DNA of 64,000 nucleotides, taken from positions 6,609,561 through 6,673,560 of the forward strand of contig NC_050474.1 in the NCBI RefSeq assembly GCF_013373865.1, written 5' to 3'. A model generated the notes under the pieces. That model did not search any database. It had not been told where the DNA came from and was given only the letters and a program-made list of their open reading frames with translations. Shown here piece after piece: positions 23,490 to 34,860 of this stretch (position 1 is its first letter; each line of letters begins with the position of its first letter). The position numbers were made by a program, and so were the translations under genes. This DNA is from Monomorium pharaonis (lineage: Eukaryota > Arthropoda > Insecta > Hymenoptera > Formicidae).

Positions 23490-23753
23490 TTAACTTTTTG
23501 TGATCACCTGGAGTCTAGTAGACCCTAAAAAAGTTTAGCGCTCTAGATCTGAGTCATTATTTGAAATTTAGATGAATTTTTTTCTTATATTAATGTCACA
23601 TTCGCTACTAGATTATTTTGAAATAATATTTCAAGTTTATTCAGTTTTCTTTTCGTCGAAATAATGAAAACTGGCAAGTAGGAAACGTGGACTGGGGGTC
23701 CATTGTACCCCAGTGTGACCAGAACGGAATTTTTTGGACGTGGGAAAGGTTAA
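23490..23753. mobile_element. piggyBac-like non-autonomous element
   Basis: Bounded by TTAA at 23490-23493 and 23750-23753, the target site of piggyBac transposons. The right end reads inward as CCTTTCCCACGTCC. Both ends carry a subterminal self-complementary GGGTC-type block: TGGAGTCTAGTAGACCCT on the left and TGGGGGTCCATTGTACCCCA on the right. These match each other in inverted orientation (TCAC..CTGG.GT....GACCC). There is no transposase. TTAA sites are common in AT-rich DNA, so the boundaries are the weakest part. Confidence 0.5.
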
Positions 23754-25494
23754 ATAAAAGATAGGTATAGATTTTGAATCTTTTTTGTAAAAAAAGAGAC
23801 TATTCGGGCTAAGATCTATTCTTGGGTTAAGTGGCACATCCGAGATAAAAGGTAACATTTCGCCAATATTAGCAACATTAACAGGAATATTGATAACGTG
23901 CCATTTCATTTGTTATAAGCTATCACGGCTTATCGCATCGACGATGTATCATTGATCCTTGGGCGAAGCTGGGCTTTCGCATTATTGACAAAACGTCGCT
24001 TTACAAACAACATTACATCCGCCTCGTACGTAAATGTTCAATTATTACTTAGCAAATAGACAGTTTTGAACAAGTAAAAAGCGTTTTAAAAATTGTACGC
24101 GATACATCGGCGAGAAATGACAAGAGTTTAACACTACGTTTCAACGAGGTCGTTTTATAAAGTATATTTCGAGACATATCTAGAACGCTGTTACATCACG
24201 AGGACAAGGACGGTGGATGAACGGATAGAAGCAACGCTGTTCTCCCCCCTCCTCCCTCTTCGTCGGAACATGAACTGAATCTATTCAATTCAACACGTTC
24301 TGTTTTAACTCACTTCTTTTTTCCCCCTCTTCGTAACCGTCGCAGCGGCGTTTGGCGCCGTAGGAAATAAAAATATTCAAATACCGCGCATACATTACAG
24401 ACATTAGAAGTCACAATCGATACTACTTTAAATGTGTTCGACTTTTTTCAATTTTAATCTATCGAAGGAATTTCGCTATGCATTCAGAGGTAGATCGCCG
24501 CGGTAAAGTTGTACATACTTTCTAAAATTCCATGCATTTTAATCAGATCATTCCTGGCGATCCCGACAGCGACGTTGATTTCAATTATTCTTGATTCTCT
24601 TATAAGAATATGCTAATGTTTAATATTTTTCTTACTCGGCGATCTCCCACCCCCGGAGTAAAACCCGCGGTTTTACGTCTTGAATTTCTTGAAAAATTTC
24701 CGACCATTTTCATCTCATTTGCGAGCTTTGTTCCCATCGTTTTAACCTTTGAAGTATTAAAGAGTAACCGATAGGAAAAATTCCACTTTCCGAGGGAAAA
24801 CTCGACCGCTATTCGTACACGCTATTCGCGCGGTACGGACGTAAGTACGAAGGTGGTACGTTAACGCGCGACGTCCTCTCTTATTTTTTTCCGCCCCCTC
24901 TCTCGGCGTTCGATCGAGAGTATCCACCGTCAGATCTTCGCGAGAGAGGAAAATGTTATTTCGCGTCTCGTTCTGTGTTTTCCTTTCTGATAGAAGTATA
25001 CGACACAAGCGCTCTCTCAGCGCGGTGAGGCTCTGGCGCTTGTTTCGCGCTTATCTCCGCTACTACGGACATTAAGAGTTCGAAGGTCCCCGAGACGCTC
25101 CGAGGAAACTTGGCCGCTACGCCGGAAGGAAACGCGTACGTATAAACGCGGATCGTGGGATCCGAAGGAACGAAAATTCCACGGTAATAGAAAGTGCCAG
25201 GCTTGCCGATCGTGCTCCATTTTCGCAGAAAGATCGGGGTGGAAAGGAGGCGCCCGAGGACTCGCTGCTCGGTATGCATCTATGCGCATCGCGCGGTGCC
25301 GCGGTTTCGTGCGTTTCGCCGCTTTCTCGCGAGGTCCCTGCGAGGGTTCGTGCGCGCGCCGAAGGGCTCCGGTTCTCCGTCGGGGCTCCACCATCACGGA
25401 TAACTTATCGTTAATTGAATCGGGACGGCCAAGTCAAACACAGAGAGTCCCATGCGGTTCCGGGCGGGCGTGTGTGGACCGGCGACGGAAACGG
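23754..25494. other. Non-coding, mixed to CpG-rich
   Basis: Contains a perfect inverted repeat GTAAAACC-CGC-GGTTTTAC at 24658-24676. From about 24800 the sequence is CpG-rich with overlapping frames on both strands that I do not take as genes. Confidence 0.5.
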
Positions 25495-25571
25495 CGAGTG
25501 GAAAATGCTTCTCGTACGAGAAAGCGCACGTTGCATCGGCACGACAAAAGGAATGGAAGTAGGTTACCATT

Positions 25572-25646
<75 letters not shown>

Positions 25647-25650
25647 CTAT
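25495..25650 (+). repeat. Dispersed repeat with (CT)n tail, copy 2
   Basis: GAGTGGAAAATGCTTCTCGT, GAGAAAGCGCACG and CACGACAAAAGGAATGGAAG align with the copy at 22840, followed by about 30 CT units (25575-25634) and TTCTTTCTTTCTCT. Same orientation and same tail phase as copy 1. Confidence 0.6.
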
Positions 25651-28600
25651 CCCCCCCTTTTGCCTTCTTTTTCCTCCTTCCTGTCCCTCTGGCTTCCTCG
25701 TTCCCGCGGGAGAGCATTACGAGAGGAACGAACGCTCTCGCGGATAAGAAGAAAAACAAAATTCCCCATCCGGCGTGTTTCCGCATTTCCGATTTGCTTA
25801 CCGCGTCGCAGGTCATTCTCTCGTCCGGGCGCGGCGCATTGGAATGCGAAATTGCGGAAGTTACAATTTAATTGCAAATCTAATGAATTTGCAGACTGAG
25901 ACCGAAGAGTTCCGTGGGATGAGGTCGATGCGCTAATCATATTTTTCCGTACTTCGGAGGAATACTCGAATGAATTAAGGTGGTCTGTACATCATGGCAA
26001 GAATAGCAATTTCGCTATTTTAGTCACTTAATATTACAATTAAAATATTCTGATTTATTTGTAATTTCTTATCAAGTTTGAAAAAAATTAATTTTCTAAG
26101 ATTTTTTAAGAAGATTGTCCTTGTTACTCTTGTAACAATATATAATAAATAATTAATCAATTTTTTGTCTTTTTTTAAAGATATATACATATATTTTACA
26201 ACAAAATAAGTTTACAGAGCCTCGAAATTCGCGAAATAAAATAGCAAGAAATTGAAAGTAAAATAATTATTCGTAAATTTTTATTTTAGACTCCGGTTTT
26301 TGAGATAAAGATTTAAAACTGGCCAATAACGAGCTATGTTTAAACAATCACATGTATTCGAAATAAAAGTTGGTAAAGAAGCTACTTTACTTAATTTTTT
26401 TAGTATTTTCTCGTATGAAATACTTTAAAATACAAACTTTATGGTATTGTAATTCGCGACTTTCTGCATATTAATCGTCGGTAATTTAAAAAATGACAAG
26501 TAAATCTGCATTAAGTACAAGCTGACGTTTTTTAACGTAAAATAATTAAACTTAAGAAAAAAGGATTTTTCAAAAAAAAAAAAAAAAAAAAAAAAACTGT
26601 CGTCGACAGAGTCGCGATATCGCGATCTAACTCCCGCGCTCTGGAATTAGTTCGATAAATTTCATGAAACTTCCCGTTTGCGTTACACATTCGCGGTTAT
26701 ACATCCGCGGCACACATACGTCTTATGAAATGCGAAGGACGTGCGGCGATGGCGACGACGGTGGCGGGCAGGAAATTACCTGCTCGCGATTACGACGGGA
26801 GGGAACAAACGGACGGCGCGCACCGCCGGGCCGCGCGCGTCGCGTGATTGCGATCGCTCTTCAAGCTCGATATATCCCGCATGAATTACATAAATTACAC
26901 ACACCCGCCCGATTGTCGCCGCGCAGTTAAATAAACTCATTAGTCACGTACGTTAATACCGGGCGCGTCGCTCCCCGCTGCGCCGCGCCGTCGCGCTGCT
27001 CCGACCGGTGAATCACGGAGATTTTGCGCCCGTGAGAGATTAATTCGTCGATGCAGCTAGACGCGTATAAATCCGGCATTATTATTTCAAAGCACACGCG
27101 CATTCTCTCCCCGATTTCGTTATCACGTAGAAATTGCTTGATGGATGATTTAAATGACGATGATTGGAAATTTGTGAAAGATTGAAATTGCGTGAGTCCC
27201 TTTATTAAAATATTAATAACATTCGCGGTGTGGATTTGATTTGATTTCGTATCAAATCCTATGAGGGATGGCTGAAAATACGTGCCGTGATCAATAAAGT
27301 TTAAGACTCCGACGATGAAGAATCGCTTCGAGCCGACGACGACGACGCGCTCGCGCGGCGCTGCGGTTAATTAAAAAAAACGTTATTGAAATCGTGTCGA
27401 GCTAATTAACGTCCAGCGCAATAATTGCAATTACCGAAGTGGAACGCAATCGCAATTTCCGTTCGACTGCTTTCATTAAAACGAACGGGACGGCAGAGCA
27501 CCCTCGTAGTTTCGAGTGCGCCGCGTGTCGCGTCGTCGAATCGTCCGATCACAATTTTCCATTTGCGCGCCATTTTCTCCCCCTTCTCTCTTCATTTTCC
27601 TACCCTTTACGCCGATCGCCCGCCGTGATTTCCTCGGCGTTCCCGCCCGCCCGCGTTTTTTCGACCTTTCGCAAGACTGTGGGTGTACGCGACCGAAAGA
27701 TTATAGCGCACGTCGGATGATATGGATCAAGCGTCGAGATGAAAACCGCGTTACCTTTGGTTTTCCCGACGTCTCGTTGTCCGGCGATTGTCCGCGTAAC
27801 CCGTACTTTTTTTTCTCCCCCCCCCTCCCCCCGGTTGCCCCGGGCATCGCCTCTGCATCTCGTCGAGTACTCCATTTTTCCCCTGACGGGTGACGGACAG
27901 ACGATTCGTTTCAGTCAAGTCGGGGCTCTGACTGCCACCGATATCCGGCTGATTTTTCAGGCTGTATCAGGTTACAAGCAAACCACTTGAAAGCTTTTAT
28001 ATCTCCGCTCTCCCGGAGGCCAATTGAGGATAATACCGTATACTTGCCCGAGAATGTATATAGCGTGCAGAAGTTATTGCGATTTTCAAGAGAGCACTCG
28101 CTGCAAAAAGCGTCTGAAGCCAATCTCTCCTGTTTCAGAAATGAACAAAAGTCTCTTCGGAAATGGGGCGATATCTCTGTGGACTGGAATACGTCTGTGT
28201 TAGAGAAATTGGCTTAAGCTCTTCAAAAAGAGATTATTCCAGTTAGAGAAGAGCCGGCGCGGTGATCAGTTGAAAATCTGCGACCGATAAAAGCGATGCA
28301 GCGTGGCGATCGATCCCTATTGTCGACCGGCTATTTGGGTCAAGTAAACACGAGCTTTGTGAAAGCTTTTTTTTTCTTTTCTTTTTTTTTTTCGTAAGAC
28401 CAGTCGGTGAGTTAAGTCGATCTCCCGAAAAATACTGGTTGACTGCCCGAAAAACCAGGAAATACTTTAGTTTCTATTGTTCTAAAATATTTTACGACGT
28501 AATTCCACACAGCACATTATATACCAGTATTTTTCCGTTTTAACGTTGCTTCATACAGCGAATCTGTGTTGACGCGGAAAAGAATTTTTATTAAACGAAT

Positions 28601-29577
28601 TCTTTTCCCTCTATTATTCGAGAAAAACCTACCTTAATAATCACACAGCGAATTCTCCGGTGGAGATGTGCAAATATGGATTTTTTTTTTTTCTTGACAG
28701 TTTATTAAAACGGTTTATTGGAACTCGGTTTAAGTGTACGTTACAGTTTTTCTCTTTTCCATTAAAAAGAATATTCCCGCCGTTTGTATCGGATTGTCAT
28801 TATCCTGTGTTGCAATATCGATTCTCATCCGGTCGGCGTTCAATTACACAGTCCGGCCGCTATACGCGCGTATCCAGCCGCGTGTGTTTTTTGGGTTTGT
28901 CGAGGAGATCCTATTTACAGGCATTGATTTAAGATTTAAGTTTATTTACAGCGGCGGAAGTGGAATTTGCGTCGGAACATCGAAATGTATTTTATCGGAC
29001 AGCTTCCACGGAATTACGGCTAACGAAATGTCAAAACGATCTTTGTATTTTACGTGACAGGTACAAATATCCAATTTAATTTCTAGTTTAATTCTGCCAC
29101 GGCGCGATATTAAGCATTGCCTATATCGTAAAACGAACGTGACATAACTGCAGTCTATAAATAACCTTGAATTTGTTGAAATATATTCTCTATCGCAAAT
29201 GTCGTTTGTTTCAAGCGACTTTCGATTGCGGATTTTGATGAAATTAATTACGCATGCCGGACAGTGCGAGCGCGTAGCGTTAATCAATGCAACCGCCGCA
29301 TAAGTGAACGTCAAATCATCGTAATCACGTGTGATTTCGGGCACATTGTGATGAAATTGGCGGTCATTGTCGATCTCATTAACCGTCCGCGAACGCTACT
29401 TTTATTGTTACCAATGCGAGTGCATAATTGCGTTCATATTTGTGTTAATAACAATGCAAGTCTCATGCCGTATGGGAGCTTTGTTACCGATGCCGACACG
29501 TGTACTCGAGCGTACAGAAAAACATTTTGCGGCGAGGCCGTTTTAAACTACTTCTAATTACGTGTAAGCTATCATCG
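25651..29577. other. Non-coding, with one protein-like open stretch
   Basis: AT-rich at 25960-26600, with 25 A at 26572-26596. CpG-rich at 26640-27870, with a C-rich tract near 27815-27832. An open frame at about 27893-28217 is 108 codons long with ordinary amino-acid composition, but I recognise no domain. A T run lies at about 28679-28692. Confidence 0.5.
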
Positions 29578-29579
29578 TA

Positions 29580-29813
29580 CACTGAGAAAAAAATATTGTT
29601 GATCTGACAATAATTATTCTGAGATAAAAAATTATTCTGAGAATAATTTTCCAACTAAGTTAAAATGTTGTCAGTTCAAGAATTTATGCATTTAACTTAA
29701 ATGCACAAATTTCAATTCAAGTATTTATAATTAATTGAAATATATAAAAACTTGAATAGATAAAATTTAATTCAGTTGGAAAGTTTAGTCAAATTAACAT
29801 TTTTTTCTCAATG
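29580..29813. mobile_element. TA-flanked MITE, 234 bp
   Basis: TA at 29578-29579 and 29814-29815 flanks matching inverted ends: CACTGAGAAAAAAATATTGT on the left, and CATTGAGAAAAAAATGTTAA as the reverse complement of the right. Both continue to ATCTGAC/ATTTGAC. A second inner pair (CCAACTAAGTT, and CCAACTGAATT in reverse complement) extends the arms. The TA flanks fit Tc1/mariner transposition; the element has no coding capacity. Confidence 0.8.
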
Positions 29814-29815
29814 TA

Positions 29816-30672
29816 TATATTCCATCTATTACGGAGATTATATTTTTCTCTATTAAACATTAAAATTTTATTGAAGAAGTATATATATTATAATGATGTC
29901 GTTATTTAAATCATGTTTTTAAAACGTCTGATTAATATATCCTGAAGACCAGTTTGGCTTGTAATTTTACTCACTCTTTTAGATACAAAAAATTAACGGT
30001 TGACGTTTTTATGATTCTTCGATTTTTGTCGCAACCATAAAACGAATAAAATTTATGATAAAAAACCATTGACTTTTTAAAGTTTAAATATAGTTTTTGA
30101 AAAAAAAAACGGTTGCGTTAAGAATTACAGATCGATATTTTAATTTTATATTATAAAACTTGCGTCATTTTAATCTCCGATGAGTTCCTATGGGAATAAC
30201 AGTTTGGTCACTGTAATGGCTCGATTATTTTATATTGTTTTTAAATAAAATTTAAATATCGAAAATACAGAAATGTACATTCTTTACAATTTCAAACACG
30301 ACTCACATGTATCTCTTCTCATTTTTCCATAAGGAATTCATAAAGTAGATAAAGATTACATATACAAATCACGAAAAAATTTCTATTGTCGTCTAAAGAA
30401 AATATGGGGAAGAGTCGGGGGATTTCAAAACTTATTTTCTAACAACTCTGAAGCTTTTTCTCGCAGAGTCCCTTGTTGCAACAGCAAAGGAACGGTGGTT
30501 TGCATTTTGTTACTTGACGGAATAACGTGGAAGTGACTGCGGGAGTAACGAGTTCGTCAGGCGCCGCGGATGGGTAAAGGGGCGATGTGGCGTGCTAAAT
30601 GGACGAATTACGTAAAAAATGTAAAGTTGGCGGCGAAATACCGGACCGCACAGGTGCGACGCGAGGGCGTCG
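29816..30672. other. Non-coding, AT-rich then CpG-rich
   Basis: AT-rich to about 30400 with no clear repeat ends, then CpG-rich. No gene is recognised. Confidence 0.5.
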
Positions 30673-30697
30673 CGCGGTGTGCGCCGCGCACACCGCG
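30673..30697. repeat. GC-rich perfect hairpin, 11-bp stem
   Basis: CGCGGTGTGCG, CCG, CGCACACCGCG: a perfect 11-bp stem with a 3-base centre. Predicted to be very stable as cruciform or RNA. There is no T run after it and no reading frame ends here, so a terminator role is not suggested. Confidence 0.6.
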
Positions 30698-32387
30698 GTG
30701 GAACCCGATTTGTATGTATGAGACTTAACTTTTACGCGACGTCAAAGATAAACGGGGGAAAAACGCGGCGGGGTGAAAGAGCTCGGGAGGGGGACCCCGT
30801 CCGTCCCGGTGAAACGTTCAATTTGACGGTGAAGAAAGAACATTTGCGGGCTCGAACGTGGCCGCTTATAACCCTCGCGACACGTTCAATTTCGCCACGG
30901 GGCACGGGGTGGTAACATTTCTCATACGGCGCGATACGACGGGGGCGCGTTCCAAGGTGACTGCCTTTCGCGACGTAAACGCATATGACGTCTTTGATAA
31001 CGCGGCGAATACGACAGGATGAAAACCCGCCGGCGCGTTACGCGCACGTATACTTAACGTCTCGTTGTGCATGTCCAGTAGACATGCTCGTGCGCCACTT
31101 TATTTTTTATAATTCCCGCTGCAGCGTCATGTCTCACTTACGTTGAACAGTGAAAAGGTCCGGAAGGATGATAACTTTTCGCGAGCGCCCATGTATATAG
31201 CAAATATGTCATAAAAAGTACTCATATCTCGGCGGTTTAAAGCGGTTAGAAACAGAGAGAAAAAGAGAGAGAGAGAGAGAGCGATCTGCATTCTTGCGGG
31301 ATTTAACTACCTTTTTCTTTATTCGTGTGCAACTATATCTTTATGGATATGCAAATGCTTCGTAATTTTTTTATTTTTGAGCACAACGGGGAGCGCATGT
31401 ATTCCCGTCCCGGTGCGTTAGATACACGTAGCGCGTTTTCAACCTCTCTATGAATATTTATACAAGTAGAGATATGCAAATAATGAGATACCGCGGTGTT
31501 TAATAAATACCGCGGTATTAAAAAAAATCTCATTTCCGATGCCTCGCGTCGCGCACGTCGCGCGAATTACGCGGAGATGGATACCGGTAATTAAGGGCGC
31601 GGGGGGGGAGGGGGAGGAAGGTGAAATAACGAGGCGGGAGAAGCGTTCGATAAAACTTATCGAACAAGTCGTTACGGGTTGTAGTTCCTTTTTTTTCGCA
31701 TGTCCGGCCGAGAGATTCTAGACGGTGAAGAAGAGAGGGGGGGGGGGGGTGGTAACAGGATTACTCGAGGTTAGAAGAATCGCACTCGAGAAAACGGAGA
31801 AACTACTCTCCGCGGCGGCGGCGGCGGATCCTTGATACTCAGGGCTTAAGACGCCGGTACAGAGAGGCGATTACTTTCCCCGTTTCCGTTTCTGAAGTTT
31901 CGCGCGCGAACGAAACTCCGCCGTCGCCTCGGCGATAATAAGAATTGCGCGACGATAGACGAAAAGGGGAGGAAGGGCGGTCACACCCTCTGTCTCTCCC
32001 TCGCGCTCGCTTCACGCGCTTACCCGGATTACCGCCTCGCGTTTTTCATATTGTTACGAGCGTGCCATCTCCTCGGGATTATTTACGAGCTCGTAGCAAT
32101 TGCGCTAAGCACACAACAGCTCGTACCAGCTCAGACGGCCGCGAGTTATAATAAAAATGCGTCGCCGGAGTAAATGACGCCTCTCGCGCCTCTTTCTTCA
32201 CGGGATTTTTGCGCTTTCAGCTTTTTCATCTCGTCTGCTCGTCAGACAATCGGCACGTCGTCGTGAAATGCGTATAAACTTAAAGCAGTCTGTCGAACAA
32301 ACCTGCTCAAATTAGTTCTGTTAATTAACATATTTTATAATTTTTATTATAAATGTAGATAAATTCAGCGAGAATGAATGTATCTTG
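30698..32387. other. CpG-rich non-coding with G-rich tracts
   Basis: A GA tract lies at 31264-31281, G-rich tracts at 31601-31620 and 31737-31749, and a (CGG)n-type tract at 31811-31828. The paired palindromic sites at 31488-31519 are listed separately. No gene is recognised. Confidence 0.5.
31488..31519. promoter_or_regulatory. Paired ATACCGCGGT sites
   Basis: ATACCGCGGT occurs at 31488-31497 and again at 31507-31516, where it is part of the perfect 14-bp palindrome AATACCGCGGTATT (31506-31519). Two copies 19 bases apart in an AT-rich spacer look like a dimeric binding site for an unknown factor. Binding is inferred. Confidence 0.35.
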
Positions 32388-32389
32388 TA

Positions 32390-32735
32390 TATACAGAAGA
32401 AAGAACATTCTTGTTTTGAGAATATCTTTATTTTCGGAATTAAATTATATATTGTTAAACAGGCATTATTCTCGTTTACATGAAGAAATTTTTCTTGTTC
32501 TAGAAAAATATATTCTCATTATTTAATAATGATTTTGAATTAAATTAGAATTTTTTGATATTAAAATAAATATGTTAACTTTTAGATGATTATTACGTAT
32601 TAAAATGAAAACATAATTCCCTGAAATTCAAGATTATCACACGAGCAAGAATATTTGATTATGTATGGAGCAATGATTGTTAAACAGAGAATGTATTAAG
32701 TTTTAAGTTAATACTGATGTTCTTTCTCTGTGTGA
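32390..32735. mobile_element. Decayed TA-flanked MITE
   Basis: Left end TATACAGAAGAAAGAACAT and right end (reverse complement TCACACAGAGAAAGAACAT) pair over about 17 bases, with TA at 32388-32389 and 32736-32737. The interior is AT-rich with no frame. The arms are shorter than in the neighbouring elements, so the call is less certain. Confidence 0.5.
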
Positions 32736-32737
32736 TA

Positions 32738-34401
32738 ATGGAACGATCAATTTTTCAAACGGATCGTTTAATTTGATGCAAAGAGAGAAAATGCAAAGTA
32801 GCAAGACAAATGGGACACTTTAGATATATCAGACCTTTTTTCTGTGCGTATTGCAAATTGATTGTCGATAAGCTCGCGAAATCTCCCACGGAGTTGCACA
32901 ATTCAATTTGTACGACAAAGCGGATAGAAAACAAAAGAAACGGAAACAATTCCGGTCTTAAAGAAAGCTCGTTACCGTGTGGAAAAATAAGCTTCTTCGG
33001 ACTTCGATCTAATTTCGCGCTCTTTTGGATCTTTCGGGGAGGGTCTTTGATGAAAGCTCCACCGATGTATACCGAGGACGTGAAAATATTATCAGCGGAA
33101 GGCTATTACGCGCAGCGATATTACGCGATGTTACGCGCGGACGATACGAGCGAGTCTCGGATTACCTTCACGTTCGAGACGACATATGCAATCTCGTCGA
33201 CGTCAGCCGCGCGGAAAAAACGTGATGCCAGGTCGAGTGTAGCCGGGAGGGAGACCGTGACCATGCTCAAGACACATTAATTGAACGATTAGCCTGAACT
33301 TGACATCTGGCTCGCTGTTATCCGGCCGGTCTAATGTCCGTGATAATTGCTTAACGAACGATGCATCTCAAGTGCGTCTGTATTCTGCACGCGGCAGCTT
33401 GCGCAACTAGTCATTAAACACGCAAGAATAACTTGTAAACCGATAATTAATATCTGGAACGTCCATGATGCCGACGAGGAAAGTGACACACGTCGGTCAT
33501 TACGCCTTGAACATTCCATCTACAAATTGACACGAGCTGCAATTGATTTTGTTGCGGAAATGGCAACGTTAATTACGAGTTTAATTTCATGGAATTGATA
33601 GAACAGGGCGAATGATGTAAATGCGTGTACAAAAATGTCGGAGTTTTGAGGTAACAAACGTTATGCAATCTATATCGGAATATCGATGTATGCAAATTAC
33701 TGCAAAGTGACGAAAACGTAGGAGGCATCCCACCTCAAACGATATGCTTTAAAATTGAGTTACTTTCCTAGCACATCGATATTCGTAATCAAAATTCGCC
33801 ACCGTGAAAATAAGTGTGGAAAAAAACCCTTATCGATCTATCGACCTATAAATGTCCGCGTAATAAGGCATCAATTAAGTCATCGTTTGACGATCAGCAT
33901 AGACGGAACAATTTGCAGCTGTTCAACATGCTAACGAATGAGATTAATGACAGCTGGGATATCGGAATAATTCGCGATGATCGAGGGATCGCCGATCGAA
34001 ATAGAATTATATGTCGGCCATCGAGAAGAACGTTATCGAATTTCGATTCGGGTTGACTCCGGCCGTCCAATTTATCGTACGAGATGCCAATTAGGCGACC
34101 GATAATTACCATCGGGTGCACGCGCGGTTTCTCTGGAGTAGGTCAGATCCGCCAGGAACGTAATTTACGACTTATTAAACAAAGTGCGCATTTACATCGA
34201 TGTAATTCGAATTATTTGAATCGAATAGTTACACGCGCCATTCTTGACAAGTAACGGCTTCAAATGAAATTGTTGCGAAACAAAATTTTCATATCTTGTA
34301 TTAACATTTTGCGGCATGATGACTCGCTCAGCAATATACCCTCCTCTGCTCTGTTTGTAATTATTTTGACGAATTTAATTATTTCTTGTTTATGTACAAT
34401 T
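32738..34401. other. Non-coding, no gene recognised
   Basis: A 156-codon ATG-started frame at 32810-33280 has no recognisable domain and runs across two compositional zones. An octamer-type ATGCAAAT lies at about 33690. Otherwise nothing is seen. Confidence 0.5.
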
Positions 34402-34660
34402 TTATCTTCTTTAAATAATTTAGTAATTTTTAATTTCAGCAAAATATTATATTTTTATTTTAATATTATAATTTCCTAAAGAGTACAATTTTATTATTTT
34501 GATAATAAATATTTAAAAAATTGCAACTGCAGAAGATATTATTTTTTATTTGATTATTTTTCTTCTTTACGTATTAAAATTGTTATTGAATAATAAGAAT
34601 ATATTTTTCTTGATAAAACTTGATATACAAAATTCTTCGTGTAACAAATTATGACTGTCT
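34402..34660. repeat. Truncated copy of the 16.2 kb element
   Basis: TTTAATTTCAGCAAAATATT is nearly identical to the 16.25 kb copy. Related words follow in the same order (TTTTGATAATA, GAAGATATT, GAATATATTTTTCT, TAAAAC, AAAATTCTT). The outer ends of the 16.2 kb copy are missing. A CTGTG-TA end at about 34932 could be its displaced right end, split by the MITE at 34668; that is speculation. Confidence 0.55.
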
Positions 34661-34667
34661 AACACTA

Positions 34668-34858
34668 CACAGAGAGAAAGATTTCATTAGATTTAATAAA
34701 TAGTTTTGCTCGACAATTCCAAAGCATATATTTCTTTGGTTTTAATTTTAAATAGATTTTTTTAGATTTAATAAAATTTATTAGAAATAAAAGAATATAT
34801 ACTTTGAAATAGTCGAACAAAACGGTTTATTAAATTTAAAGAAATCTTTCCCTCTGTG
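34668..34858. mobile_element. TA-flanked hairpin MITE, 191 bp
   Basis: TA at 34666-34667 and 34859-34860. The first 47 bases (from CACAGAGAGAAAGATTTCAT to GCTCGAC) match the reverse complement of the last 47 (from CACAGAGGGAAAGATTTCTT to GTTCGAC) at about 41 positions. Pairing continues inward, so most of the element is one hairpin. It has no frame. It abuts the 34402 repeat. Confidence 0.85.
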
Positions 34859-34860
34859 TA

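Noticed and set aside
22750..25816. Similar peptides (YFHFLCR / YFHSFCR) in two minus-strand frames
   Set aside because: They are translations of the same dispersed repeat next to TC tracts, not a gene family.
32810..33280. 156-codon ATG-started frame
   Set aside because: No domain and no sign of splicing context; spans a change in base composition.
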